The position numbers and the translations under genes are program-made. DNA of 64,000 nucleotides from Betaproteobacteria bacterium SCN1 (GTDB taxonomy: Bacteria > Pseudomonadota > Gammaproteobacteria > Burkholderiales > Thiobacillaceae): contig WBSF01000009.1 in the NCBI GenBank assembly GCA_008923315.1, positions 310,001 to 374,000 on the forward strand, given 5' to 3'. The notes under the pieces are model-generated. The model saw only the letters and a program-made list of their open reading frames with translations. It searched no databases and had not been told where the DNA came from. Within the stretch, counting starts at the first letter, position 1, and every line of letters starts with the position of its first letter. Positions 46,469 through 55,062 of this stretch are shown one piece after another.

Positions 46469-49381
46469 ATGCTGTCTGTCGCCACCGAGTCCGCCCCCGT
46501 TGCCCCCGTCCCCCCCATCGAGAACGCCGAACAGGCGGTGATCGACACGCGCTACGCCGACTACAAGATCATCCGCCGCAACGGCGCGGTGGTCGGTTTC
46601 GCGCCGAACAAGATCGCCATCGCCGTGACCAAGGCCTTCATCGCGGTGCAGGGCGGACAGGCCGCGGCCTCGGCCCGCATCCGCGAGCTGGTCGAGGGCA
46701 TCACCGGCCAGGTCGTCTCCGCGCTGCTGCGCCGCAACCCCAACGGCGGCACCTTCCACATCGAGGACGTGCAGGACCAGGTCGAACTCGCGCTCATGCG
46801 TTCCGGCGAACACGAAGTCGCCCGCGCCTACGTGCTCTACCGCGAGAAGCGCGCGCAGGAGCGCGCCGCGCAGAAGGCCGCCGGCGTGCCCGAGATCCAG
46901 TTGCACGTCATCGAGGACGGCCAGAAGAAGCCGCTTGACACCGCGCGCCTGGCCGCCGTGCTGGCCGACGCCTGCGCCGGCCTGGGCGAGAACGTGAAGG
47001 CCGAGCCCATCATGCAGACCGTGCTGCGCGACCTTTACGACGGCGTGCCCATGGCCGAAGTCGAAAAGGCGCTGGTGCTCGCCGCGCGCGCCATGATCGA
47101 GCAGGATCCGGCCTATTCGAACGTCACCGCGCGCCTGCTGCTCAATTCCATCCGCCACGAAGTGCTCGGCGAAGCCGTCACCCAGGCGCAGATGGGCACC
47201 CGCTACGCCGAGTATTTCCCGGCCTTCATCAAGAAGGGCGTCGACGCCGAGCTGCTGGACGAGCGCCTGGCCCAGTACGACCTTGCCCGCCTGGGCGCCG
47301 TGCTCGACGCCGGCCGCGACTACCAGTTCGGCTACCTCGGCCTGCAGACCCTGTACGACCGCTACTTCCTGCATATCGAAGAATCGCGTATCGAACTGCC
47401 GCAGGCCTTCTTCATGCGCGTCGCCATGGGTCTCGCCATCAACGAGATCGACCGCGAAGCGCGCGCCATCGAGTTCTACCAGGTGCTGTCCTCGTTCGAC
47501 TTCATGTCGTCCACGCCCACGCTGTTCAACGCCGGCACCCGGCACTCGCAGCTTTCGTCCTGCTACCTCACCACCGTATCCGACGACCTCGACGGCATCT
47601 ACCAGGCCATCAAGGAAAACGCCATGCTGCAGAAATACGCCGGCGGGCTGGGCAACGACTGGACCCCGATCCGTGCCATGGGCTCGCGCATCAAGGGCAC
47701 CAACGGCAAGTCGCAGGGCGTCGTGCCATTCCTCAAGGTCGTCAACGACACCGCCGTCGCGGTGAACCAGGGCGGCAAGCGCAAGGGCGCGGTGTGCGCC
47801 TACCTGGAAACCTGGCACATGGACATCGAGGAATTCCTCGACCTGCGCAAGAACACCGGCGACGACCGCCGCCGCACCCACGACATGAACACCGCGAACT
47901 GGATTCCGGATCTCTTCATGCAGCGCGTGATGGAAGGCGGCGACTGGACCCTGTTCTCGCCCTCCGACGTACCCGACCTGCACGACCTCTACGGCCGCAA
48001 GTTCGCCGAGGCCTACACCGAATACGAGCGCCGTGCCGACCGCGGCGAGATCAGGCACTTCAAGCGCATTCCCGCCCTGCAGATGTGGCGCAAGATGCTG
48101 TCCATGCTGTTCGAGACCGGCCATCCCTGGATCACCTTCAAGGACCCGTGCAACATCCGCAGCCCGCAGCAGCACGTCGGCGTCGTGCACTCGTCCAACC
48201 TGTGCACCGAGATCACCCTCAACACCAACGACCAGGAAGTCGCCGTGTGCAACCTCGGCTCGGTCAACCTGGTGAACCATCTGGTCGACGGCAAGCTGGA
48301 CCTGGAAAAACTCAAGGCCACCATCCACACCGCCATGCGCATGCTCGACAACGTGGTGGATGTGAACTACTACGCCGTCGGCAAGGCGCGCAATTCCAAC
48401 CTCAAGCACCGTCCCGTCGGCCTCGGCATCATGGGCTTCCAGGATGCGCTGCTGGAAATGCGCGTGCCCTATGCGTCCGACGCCGCCGTCGAATTCGCCG
48501 ACCGCTCGATGGAAGCCGTCGCCTACTACGCCTTCTGGGCGTCGACCGAACTGGCAGAGGAACGCGGCCGCTATTCCAGCTACGACGGCAGCCTGTGGAG
48601 CCGCGGCATCCTGCCGCAGGATTCGCTCAAGCTGCTGGCCGAGGAACGCGGCGGCCACCTGGACGTGGACGGCTCCAGCACCCTGGACTGGGACAGCCTG
48701 CGCGCCCGCATCGCCCAGTACGGCATGCGCAACTCCAACTGCCTGGCCATCGCGCCCACCGCCACCATCGCCAACATCGTCGGCGTGTCGGCGTCCATCG
48801 AGCCCACCTACCAGAACCTCTACGTCAAATCGAACCTGTCGGGCGAATTCACCATCGCCAACAAGTACCTCGTCGCCGACCTGAAAAAGCAGGGCCTGTG
48901 GGACGAAGTCATGGTCGCCGACGTCAAGTACTTCGACGGCTCGCTGGCGCGCATCGACCGCATTCCGCAGGAGCTGCGCACCCTCTACGCCACCGCCTTC
49001 GAGATGGACCCGGCGTGGCTGGTGGAATGTGCCTCGCGCCGCCAGAAATGGATCGACCAGGCGCAGAGCCTCAACATCTACATGGCCGGCGCCTCGGGCA
49101 AGAAGCTCGACGACATTTATAAATTGGCCTGGGTGCGCGGCCTCAAGACCACGTACTACCTGCGCACGCTGGGCGCCACCTCGGCGGAGAAATCCACCGG
49201 CAAGGGCGGCGAGCTGAATGCCGTGTCCGCGCATGGCGGCAGCGGCATGAGCGCCGCGTCTGCGCCGGTGAGCGCGCTCGAAGCGGCGGCGGCGAACCTG
49301 CCGGAGGCGGAAGTGGTGGGCAAGGCGTGCACCATGCGGCCGGGGGATCCGGGGTTTGAGGAATGTGAGGCGTGCCAGTGA
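46469..49381 (+). CDS. nrdA: Class Ia ribonucleotide reductase, alpha subunit
   Basis: The 970-residue protein has an N-terminal ATP-cone (about 33-125; KIIRRNGAVVGFAPNKIAIA), giving dATP feedback control, then the catalytic barrel with the redox cysteines (SQLSSCYLTTV, SSNLCTEITLN) and the YY radical-transfer pair in the C-terminal half, and ends in a CxxC tail (ECEACQ) for thioredoxin/glutaredoxin. It reduces ribonucleoside diphosphates together with NrdB. AAGGAG lies ten bases before the ATG. It is separated from nrdB by 831 bp containing a lipoprotein gene and a repeat. Confidence 0.96.
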   Translation: MLSVATESAPVAPVPPIENAEQAVIDTRYADYKIIRRNGAVVGFAPNKIAIAVTKAFIAVQGGQAAASARIRELVEGITGQVVSALLRRNPNGGTFHIEDVQDQVELALMRSGEHEVARAYVLYREKRAQERAAQKAAGVPEIQLHVIEDGQKKPLDTARLAAVLADACAGLGENVKAEPIMQTVLRDLYDGVPMAEVEKALVLAARAMIEQDPAYSNVTARLLLNSIRHEVLGEAVTQAQMGTRYAEYFPAFIKKGVDAELLDERLAQYDLARLGAVLDAGRDYQFGYLGLQTLYDRYFLHIEESRIELPQAFFMRVAMGLAINEIDREARAIEFYQVLSSFDFMSSTPTLFNAGTRHSQLSSCYLTTVSDDLDGIYQAIKENAMLQKYAGGLGNDWTPIRAMGSRIKGTNGKSQGVVPFLKVVNDTAVAVNQGGKRKGAVCAYLETWHMDIEEFLDLRKNTGDDRRRTHDMNTANWIPDLFMQRVMEGGDWTLFSPSDVPDLHDLYGRKFAEAYTEYERRADRGEIRHFKRIPALQMWRKMLSMLFETGHPWITFKDPCNIRSPQQHVGVVHSSNLCTEITLNTNDQEVAVCNLGSVNLVNHLVDGKLDLEKLKATIHTAMRMLDNVVDVNYYAVGKARNSNLKHRPVGLGIMGFQDALLEMRVPYASDAAVEFADRSMEAVAYYAFWASTELAEERGRYSSYDGSLWSRGILPQDSLKLLAEERGGHLDVDGSSTLDWDSLRARIAQYGMRNSNCLAIAPTATIANIVGVSASIEPTYQNLYVKSNLSGEFTIANKYLVADLKKQGLWDEVMVADVKYFDGSLARIDRIPQELRTLYATAFEMDPAWLVECASRRQKWIDQAQSLNIYMAGASGKKLDDIYKLAWVRGLKTTYYLRTLGATSAEKSTGKGGELNAVSAHGGSGMSAASAPVSALEAAAANLPEAEVVGKACTMRPGDPGFEECEACQ

Positions 49382-49426
49382 GAACTGCCAATTAGAGTTA
49401 GCTTTTAATCACAGGGATACACAAAG

Positions 49427-49777
49427 ATGGGAAAACCTTTTTTGGCATTGGCTTCAGCAGTTATCACAGTGTCAATGTCAGGCTGCTTCAATATGCCGAC
49501 CCCGGCGGCTCAAATTACTGGCTCATACACCTCTGGATTGAAATACGAAGATTACCCGTGCCAGCGGTTGGCAATAGAACTTGATTCCCTTGCGCGTCGC
49601 GAAAACCAACTCGTCGTTGCTCAAGAACAACGAGTTAAATCTAGCAACGTTCAAGCATTCTGGCTTGGCTATGGTCAGGGTGATGGAATTGAAGCTTCTG
49701 AGCTTGCAAATGTACGAGGTGAAAAAGAGGCTGTACGCAAGGCAATGGAAGTAAAGCAATGCGGTAAATCTTCTTGA
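49427..49777 (+). CDS. Small lipoprotein between nrdA and nrdB
   Basis: The 116-residue protein has a lipoprotein signal peptide with lipobox (MSGC, Cys20), then a helical, probably coiled-coil body with two further cysteines (YPCQRL, VKQCGKSS). It resembles a widespread family of short proteobacterial lipoproteins that start with a SYxSxxxYxDYxC pattern; I know no function for these. The gene is markedly lower in GC than nrdA and nrdB, which points to acquisition. It lies in the same direction as nrdA. Confidence 0.7.
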   Translation: MGKPFLALASAVITVSMSGCFNMPTPAAQITGSYTSGLKYEDYPCQRLAIELDSLARRENQLVVAQEQRVKSSNVQAFWLGYGQGDGIEASELANVRGEKEAVRKAMEVKQCGKSS

Positions 49778-49859
49778 ACATTGCTCTGCGAGCAAACGTA
49801 GGGTGCAACAAGCGAGCGCATTGTGCTGCATGAATGCGAACATGATGTCGTAACAACCA

Positions 49860-50102
49860 AGCCGGGGGTTGCCCGGCAGCAAGTCACTTTCTTTTGCGTC
49901 GCCAAAAGAAAGTAACCAAAGAAAAGGCGACCCTGCTGCGCCACCCCTGACGGGGCGGGCCTCGCCCAAACCGGATCGCCGGGGCGGCTGCGCAACTCGC
50001 CCTTCGGGCTCAGACAGTGCTCGCCACTGTTTTGATTGAGGGTTGTCCTGCCAAAGCAGGACAAAGGCCCCCCGGCGATCCGGCCCGGGCGAGGTGGCGC
50101 AG
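49860..50102. repeat. Long palindromic intergenic repeat element
   Basis: Between the lipoprotein gene and nrdB lies a gene-free 435-bp stretch (49778-50212). It contains CTTTCTTTTG/CAAAAGAAAG arms (49887-49912), TTGTCCTGC/GCAGGACAA (50043-50064), and a large nested palindrome: CCGGATCGCCGGGG (49971-49984) pairs with CCCCGGCGATCCGG (50070-50083), flanked by CCTCGCCC/GGGCGAGG and CTGCGCCA/TGGCGCAG. I have seen the motif around CTTTCTTTTG...CAAAAGAAAGTAACCAAAG recur in many proteobacterial genomes, so this is probably a multi-copy non-coding element. Apparent reading frames here are not genes. Confidence 0.7.
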
Positions 50103-50212
50103 AAGGGAGCACAGCGCCCGCACGCTGAGAGGGAGGGAAGCCTCCCGCAAAATTTGAATTGTTTTTCGGTGGCGTGCCACCGTGGTGTTGAAGACCAAAG
50201 GAGACGTAAACG

Positions 50213-51340
50213 ATGCTGAACTTCGAGGAAGATTTCACGCCCGCCCTGCAACCCGCTGTCGCCCCGCGCATGCCTGCGCAGGCGCCCGCTGCACCGGCTC
50301 CCGCTGCGCCTGCGCCGCAGGCTGCGCGCGTGCGCGCCGCTGACAAGCGCGTCATCAACGGCGCCACGGACGTGAATCAGCTCGTGCCCTTCAAGTACAA
50401 GTGGGCCTGGGAAAAATACCTCGCCGGCTGCGCCAACCACTGGATGCCGCAGGAAGTGAACATGTCGCGTGACATCGCGCAGTGGAAAGACCCTGCCGCG
50501 CTGACCGAAGACGAGCGACGCATCGTCAAGCGCAACCTCGGCTTTTTCGTCACCGCCGATTCGCTCGCCGCCAACAACATCGTGCTCGGCACCTACCGCC
50601 ACATCACCGCGCCCGAGTGCCGCCAATACCTCTTGCGTCAGGCGTTTGAAGAAGCCATCCACACCCACGCCTACCAGTACATCGTCGAATCACTGGGCCT
50701 GGACGAAGGCGAAATCTTCAACGCGTATCACGAAGTCGCCAGCATCCGCGACAAGGACGATTTCCTCATCCCCTTCATCGACACGCTCACCAACCCCGAA
50801 TTCAAGACCGGCACGCCCGAGAACGACCAGAAGTTGCTCAAGTCGCTGATCGTCTTCGCCTGCATCATGGAAGGCATCTTCTTCTACGTCGGCTTCGTAC
50901 AGATCCTCGCCCTGGGCCGCCAGAACAAGATGACCGGCGCCGCCGAGCAGTACCAGTACATCCTGCGCGACGAGTCCATGCACTGCAACTTCGGCATCGA
51001 CCTCATCAACTCGATCAAGCTGGAAAACCCACACTTGTGGACGAATGAATTCAAGGCCGAAATCCGCACCCTCATCCAGAAGGGCGTCGAGCTCGAATAC
51101 AAATACGCCGAAGACACCATGCCGCGCGGCGTCCTGGGCCTCAACGCCAGCCAGTTCAAGGAATACCTGCGCTTCATCGCCAACCGCCGCTGCCAGCAGA
51201 TCGGCCTCGACGAACTCTTCCCCGGCGTCACCAACCCCTTCCCCTGGATGGCCGAGATGATCGACCTGAAGAAAGAGAAGAACTTCTTCGAGACGCGCGT
51301 CACGGAGTATCAGACGGGCGGGGCGCTGAGCTGGGATTGA
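50213..51340 (+). CDS. nrdB: Class Ia ribonucleotide reductase, beta subunit
   Basis: The 375-residue protein is a di-iron ferritin-like subunit. Ligands D116 (TADSLAANN), E147 and H150 ([10 protein letters not shown]) and the radical Tyr154 are visible, with the second Glu...Glu-x-x-His set ([10 protein letters not shown] and [12 protein letters not shown]) further on. An unusual Ala/Pro-rich insertion lies at residues 15-40. It makes the tyrosyl radical needed by NrdA. AAAGGAG precedes the ATG at 50213. It has no obvious separate promoter in the repeat element ahead. Confidence 0.96.
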   Translation: MLNFEEDFTPALQPAVAPRMPAQAPAAPAPAAPAPQAARVRAADKRVINGATDVNQLVPFKYKWAWEKYLAGCANHWMPQEVNMSRDIAQWKDPAALTEDERRIVKRNLGFFVTADSLAANNIVLGTYRHITAPECRQYLLRQAFEEAIHTHAYQYIVESLGLDEGEIFNAYHEVASIRDKDDFLIPFIDTLTNPEFKTGTPENDQKLLKSLIVFACIMEGIFFYVGFVQILALGRQNKMTGAAEQYQYILRDESMHCNFGIDLINSIKLENPHLWTNEFKAEIRTLIQKGVELEYKYAEDTMPRGVLGLNASQFKEYLRFIANRRCQQIGLDELFPGVTNPFPWMAEMIDLKKEKNFFETRVTEYQTGGALSWD

Positions 51341-51417
51341 CATGGCGAAGCTCTGGAAACGCCGTCGTTGCTTGTGCCTTGCCAAGACACACCAATTTGT
51401 TTATCGATAATCAATCT

Positions 51418-51606
51418 ATGAATATTGCATTCTTTCGTTCTGCCCTTAATTCCAAGGATGAAGCCTACAAGGCTCGCCTTATGCGCGTAACAGTTCCTGA
51501 TGGCGTGCCCGAAGGAGAAGCAGTTGCCGGAGCCATCAAACAGTTTCAGGAACATATGAAGGTTTCTCACTGGCAAGAACTTGCTGAGTTCTATGAGGTT
51601 ACCTGA
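51418..51606 (+). CDS. Small hypothetical protein
   Basis: The frame from ATG 51418 encodes 62 residues (MNIAFFRSALNSKDEAYKAR, then a charged helix ending FYEVT). It has no membrane segment and no family I know. A longer version starts at TTG 51337, overlapping nrdB. There is no clear ribosome site. The AT-richer composition resembles the lipoprotein genes around it rather than nrdB. It may be an accessory insertion. Confidence 0.45.
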   Translation: MNIAFFRSALNSKDEAYKARLMRVTVPDGVPEGEAVAGAIKQFQEHMKVSHWQELAEFYEVT

Positions 51607-51673
51607 CAAGGGCTAAGACCGATGTGAATCGGCCTCAATCATTTGACATTAGATGTGTGGGCCAAGAATAAGT

Positions 51674-52081
51674 ATGAAAATACATATATTGAGCGTTGCA
51701 TTGGCTTCTGCTGTTTACCTATCTGGATGTGGTGGGCAAGACAATTCAACAGTTGATATCCACCAAGAAGAGATACCCCAAACTGTTGGATACAAGGTTG
51801 CTGCAATCGATGAAGGTGGGTACATCGCGCCTGACGACATAAAAGTTGTTCGTGTCGAATACTTACTGCGAGATATATCCAAGAAGACAGGTAGAAATGA
51901 AGAGGTTATAGCGGACCAGACGGCGAAGACGATGCAATTGCTACGGGAGCGATATGGTGTAGAGGTCAGGATCGCCACCTTACTTGAGGAGGTGAAGCAA
52001 ATTGTTGATGGGACGACAGAGACGGACGTGCCTACGATACTAACTCTCATCGCAATGCAACACGCGAAAGCTGGTCGATGA
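51674..52081 (+). CDS. Hypothetical lipoprotein
   Basis: The 135-residue protein has a lipobox (LSGC, Cys19) after a hydrophobic signal segment (MKIHILSVALASAVYLSGC), then a charged soluble domain of unknown family (VVRVEYLLRDISKKTG, MQLLRERYGVEVRIATLLEE). It is lower in GC than its neighbours. It lies between the small protein gene and the restriction-modification genes, in the same direction. Confidence 0.6.
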   Translation: MKIHILSVALASAVYLSGCGGQDNSTVDIHQEEIPQTVGYKVAAIDEGGYIAPDDIKVVRVEYLLRDISKKTGRNEEVIADQTAKTMQLLRERYGVEVRIATLLEEVKQIVDGTTETDVPTILTLIAMQHAKAGR

Positions 52082-52124
52082 GGGTAGCTAAAGGGGACGG
52101 ATTCGAATAATCCAGCCGTCAGAA

Positions 52125-53120
52125 ATGAACAAACCCGAACGCCTCCCTCTCCCCGATTTCGCCGACTGGCTGCCCGCCAGCCTGCGCGATCTCGCGGACG
52201 ACCAGAAGGCGATTCCGCGCATTGCGAAGGATGCAGCGCTGATGCGCGAGATCGAGGCGGTGCTGCCGGCGATACCGACGACGCACGATCTGTGGCGGGG
52301 CGATGCGCGCGCGCTGGATTTCATTCCGGACAACAGCGTGCATCTGGTGCTGACGTCGCCGCCGTACTGGACGCTGAAGCGCTACAACCCGTCGGATGCG
52401 CAGATGGGCGACATCGAGGATTACGAGGGCTTTCTGGCGGAGCTGGACCGGGTGTGGGCGCATTGTCTGCGCGTGCTGGTGCCGGGCGGACGGCTGATCT
52501 GCGTGGTGGGCGACGTGTGCCTGTCGCGCCGCAAGAACGGCGGCGAGCATACGGTAGTGCCGCTGCACGCATCGATTCAGGAGCATTGCCGGGGGCTGGG
52601 GTTTTCGAATCTGGCGCCCATCATCTGGAACAAGATCGCCAACGCGGTGTACGAGGCCGAGGGCAACGGCGGTGGCTTCCTGGGCAAGCCGTACGAGCCC
52701 AACGGCGTGATCAAGAACGACATCGAGTTCATCCTGATGGAGCGTAAGCCCGGCGGCTACCGCAGCCCCACGCTGGCGGCGCGGCTGCTGTCGGTGATTT
52801 CCACCGAGAACCACCGCGCCTGGTTCCAGCAGATCTGGACCGGGCTCACCGGCGCGTCCACGCGCCAGCATCCCGCGCCGTATCCGGCGGAACTCGCCGA
52901 GCGCCTGATCCGCATGTTCAGCTTTGTCGGCGACACGGTGCTCGATCCCTTCATGGGTACGGGCACGACGACGGTGGCCGCCGCGCGCTGGGGGCGCAAC
53001 AGCATCGGCGTGGAAGTCGATCCCGATTACTTCGCGCTGGCCGTGCGGCGCATCGAGGCTGATACGCCGCGCCTGCTGTCGGCGCGAGAGATTTATTTGC
53101 ACGCGGACGGCCATGCTTGA
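52125..53120 (+). CDS. Site-specific DNA methyltransferase (beta-class order, TSPPYW)
   Basis: The 331-residue protein has catalytic motif TSPPYW (77-82) before the SAM-binding motif DPFMGTG (274-280). This order defines beta-class amino-methyltransferases, and TSPPYW is most often N4-cytosine, sometimes N6-adenine. It should protect the host against the nuclease encoded next, whose ATG lies inside its last codons (8-bp overlap). The target cannot be read from the sequence. GC-rich, unlike the lipoprotein genes ahead. Confidence 0.88.
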   Translation: MNKPERLPLPDFADWLPASLRDLADDQKAIPRIAKDAALMREIEAVLPAIPTTHDLWRGDARALDFIPDNSVHLVLTSPPYWTLKRYNPSDAQMGDIEDYEGFLAELDRVWAHCLRVLVPGGRLICVVGDVCLSRRKNGGEHTVVPLHASIQEHCRGLGFSNLAPIIWNKIANAVYEAEGNGGGFLGKPYEPNGVIKNDIEFILMERKPGGYRSPTLAARLLSVISTENHRAWFQQIWTGLTGASTRQHPAPYPAELAERLIRMFSFVGDTVLDPFMGTGTTTVAAARWGRNSIGVEVDPDYFALAVRRIEADTPRLLSAREIYLHADGHA

Positions 53121-53856
53121 TCCGGGCCGCGAACTCGCGAAGGCGGTCAAGCATTTCTGGAACACGCGCGCAAACCAGCAGGCCAGGCAGGGTAGCGCAT
53201 CGGGCATCAAGGACGCGGGCAACCGCAGCGCCGTTACCGGCGGCAAGCACGCCGACGGCTTCGTGCAACTGATCGAACGCATCGTGCGCGACGCCGGCCT
53301 GCCCGGCGCAAGCATCCATACCGCCGCCAAGACCGCACGCACCCTTCCGGGCTACTTCCGCCCCACTAAAGAATGGGATGTGGTGGTGCGCTCGGGCAAC
53401 GATCTGGTGGCCGTGGTGGAAGTGAAGTCGCAGGTCGGCAGCTTCGGCAACAATTTCAACAATCGCGTCGAGGAAGCGCTGGGCAACGCCACCGACTTCT
53501 GGGCCGCATATGCCAAGGGCGGCTACCAGCCTTCTGCCCGCCCCTGGCTCGGCTATCTCTTCATGCTGGAAGAGAATCCCAAATCCACCTGCGCCACCCG
53601 GCGCATTCGCCTCGACCCGTTTCCCGTCGACGAGGTCTTCCAGACGCTCTCTTACGCAAAGCGCTACGAAGAAGTCTGCCAGCGTCTCGTGCGAGAACGC
53701 CTCTATGACGCTGCGTGCTTCTTCACCTCGAATGCGAAGGACGGCGCGAAGGGAAAATACACCGAACCGAACGACGAGCTCGGAATACGCAACTTCGCCA
53801 TTTCGCTGGGGGCGCGGGCGGCGAGTTTCGCGAGGCTAAAAACCCCGGATACATAA
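53113..53856 (+). CDS. PaeR7I/XhoI-type restriction endonuclease
   Basis: The 247-residue protein fits the PaeR7I family in length and sequence: GIKDAGNRSAVTGGKHADGF near the N-terminus and EVKSQVGSFGNNFNNRVEEA in the middle. The PD-(D/E)xK-type catalytic residues are probably D89, E103 and K105. Characterised members cut CTCGAG. CTCGAG occurs in this window (for example 16324, 30673, 37898, 62106), so host methylation would be needed if this specificity holds. It overlaps the methyltransferase gene by 8 bp, so both are co-translated. No damage is seen. Confidence 0.88.
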   Translation: MLDPGRELAKAVKHFWNTRANQQARQGSASGIKDAGNRSAVTGGKHADGFVQLIERIVRDAGLPGASIHTAAKTARTLPGYFRPTKEWDVVVRSGNDLVAVVEVKSQVGSFGNNFNNRVEEALGNATDFWAAYAKGGYQPSARPWLGYLFMLEENPKSTCATRRIRLDPFPVDEVFQTLSYAKRYEEVCQRLVRERLYDAACFFTSNAKDGAKGKYTEPNDELGIRNFAISLGARAASFARLKTPDT

Positions 53857-53881
53857 ACCATTTACCTGTATGGGAAACGAC

Positions 53882-54532
53882 ATGTATACCGACCTGAATG
53901 AACGTGCCGTCGTCGAGACTCAGGCCCAGCTCTGGCTCGCCACGGCGGATGGCGAGGGCGCCTGCAAGCCGCTCGACAGCCTGGCGGCGGGGGCGGGTAC
54001 GACCAGCCTGGTGCGGACGCCGGCGGGTGCGGTGTTCGCCGCGCCGGGCGGCGCGCTCGGTGAGGAAATCCTCGTCCTCGACGGCACGTTGACCGATGCG
54101 CGCGGCGTGTGGGGGGTGGGGGCCTACCTGCGCAATCCACCGGGGTCGGAGATGGCGCTGCATAGCGAAACGGGGTGCGTGTTGTTCGTCAAGCGCCTCG
54201 CGTTCGACGCTGAAGATACGGCGGCGGTGCGGCTGGATACGGCGTCCATGCGATGGCTGCCCGGTCTGGTGCCGGGGCTGGCGGTGATGCCCTTGCACGA
54301 GCATGGAGGCGAGCATACGGCGCTGGTGCGCTGGCAGCCGGAGACGTTTTTCCAGAGCCATGCGCATTTCGGTGGCGAGGAAATCCTGGTGCTCGATGGC
54401 GTGTTCGAGGACGAGTTCGGCCGTTATCCGGCCGGCAGCTGGCTGCGCAGCCCGCACATGAGCCGGCACCAGCCGTTCAGCCGCGAGGGCTGCACGATTT
54501 TCGTGAAGGTGGGGCATCTGGGGGCGCAATAA
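53882..54532 (+). CDS. Two-cupin protein, ChrR-like
   Basis: The 216-residue protein has two cupin folds (about 50-105 and 130-210). The second keeps likely metal ligands (PLHEHGGEHT and HAHFGGEEILVLDGVFEDEF), while the first has lost most histidines (GALGEEILVLDGTL). It resembles the cupin part of ChrR anti-sigma factors but without the zinc anti-sigma domain. The start at 53882 follows GGGAA; ATG 53870 is an alternative. Confidence 0.75.
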   Translation: MYTDLNERAVVETQAQLWLATADGEGACKPLDSLAAGAGTTSLVRTPAGAVFAAPGGALGEEILVLDGTLTDARGVWGVGAYLRNPPGSEMALHSETGCVLFVKRLAFDAEDTAAVRLDTASMRWLPGLVPGLAVMPLHEHGGEHTALVRWQPETFFQSHAHFGGEEILVLDGVFEDEFGRYPAGSWLRSPHMSRHQPFSREGCTIFVKVGHLGAQ

Positions 54533-54614
54533 ACGGGGTGCTCCATTTGCGCAAACTTCCAGTCCTGGGCGCTGCTTTCAGCTGGCGCACGCTCGAAGAA
54601 ACAGAAGCACGCGG

Positions 54615-54986
54615 CTACGCGTCCGGCGCACTGATCCATTCGACCGCCTCGGCAAACTCTGCGTTGGAAAAGAGCCTGAGCGGGCAGGGGATGGCAAACC
54701 GGAACAGGCTGACGGCGTCGCGCATCCACGCGCTGTCGGTGACGATGGCGATTTTTTCCCACGCCTTCAGGTGCATGAGCCCCAGTTTCGCGTCGTCCCA
54801 CATTGCGCCTGCGGTGAAGCCGGTGAACGCCGGCCCCAGTTGATACAGCACGCGCACGGATTGCTGCGCGCGTAGCCTGGATTCGATGGTGGGCATGGCG
54901 ACGGTTTCGTAGTCGTGTGCGGTGACCTGCCCCGATGCGCGCAGGCCGACGACGGCGTCGGGCAGATCCGGCAAGAGTTCGATCAT
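54615..54986 (-). CDS. SpoIIAA-like (STAS-type) protein
   Basis: The 123-residue protein starts MIELLPDLPDAVVGLRASGQ and contains VRVLYQLGPAFTGFTAGAMWDD and IAIVTDSAWMRDAVSLFRF, the pattern of PF11964 (SpoIIAA-like), a STAS-related fold. Role unknown. AAGGAGG six bases before ATG 54986 fixes the start. It is convergent with the cupin gene. Confidence 0.83.
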   Translation of the reverse strand: MIELLPDLPDAVVGLRASGQVTAHDYETVAMPTIESRLRAQQSVRVLYQLGPAFTGFTAGAMWDDAKLGLMHLKAWEKIAIVTDSAWMRDAVSLFRFAIPCPLRLFSNAEFAEAVEWISAPDA

Positions 54987-55062
54987 GGGTGCCTCCTTGG
55001 AATGTGCGCACGCTGCACGCAAGGTTCGGCAAGCCCGTGCCGGGATCGTTCACCGCCGGGTC

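Noticed and set aside
46331..49234. Open frame of 967 codons on the minus strand opposite nrdA
   Set aside because: It is a shadow of nrdA, with low-complexity Val/His/Gly-rich sequence and no domain.
49523..50668. Minus-strand frames across the lipoprotein gene and palindromic repeat
   Set aside because: They overlap the lipoprotein gene and nrdB antisense and translate the non-coding repeat, a known source of false gene calls.
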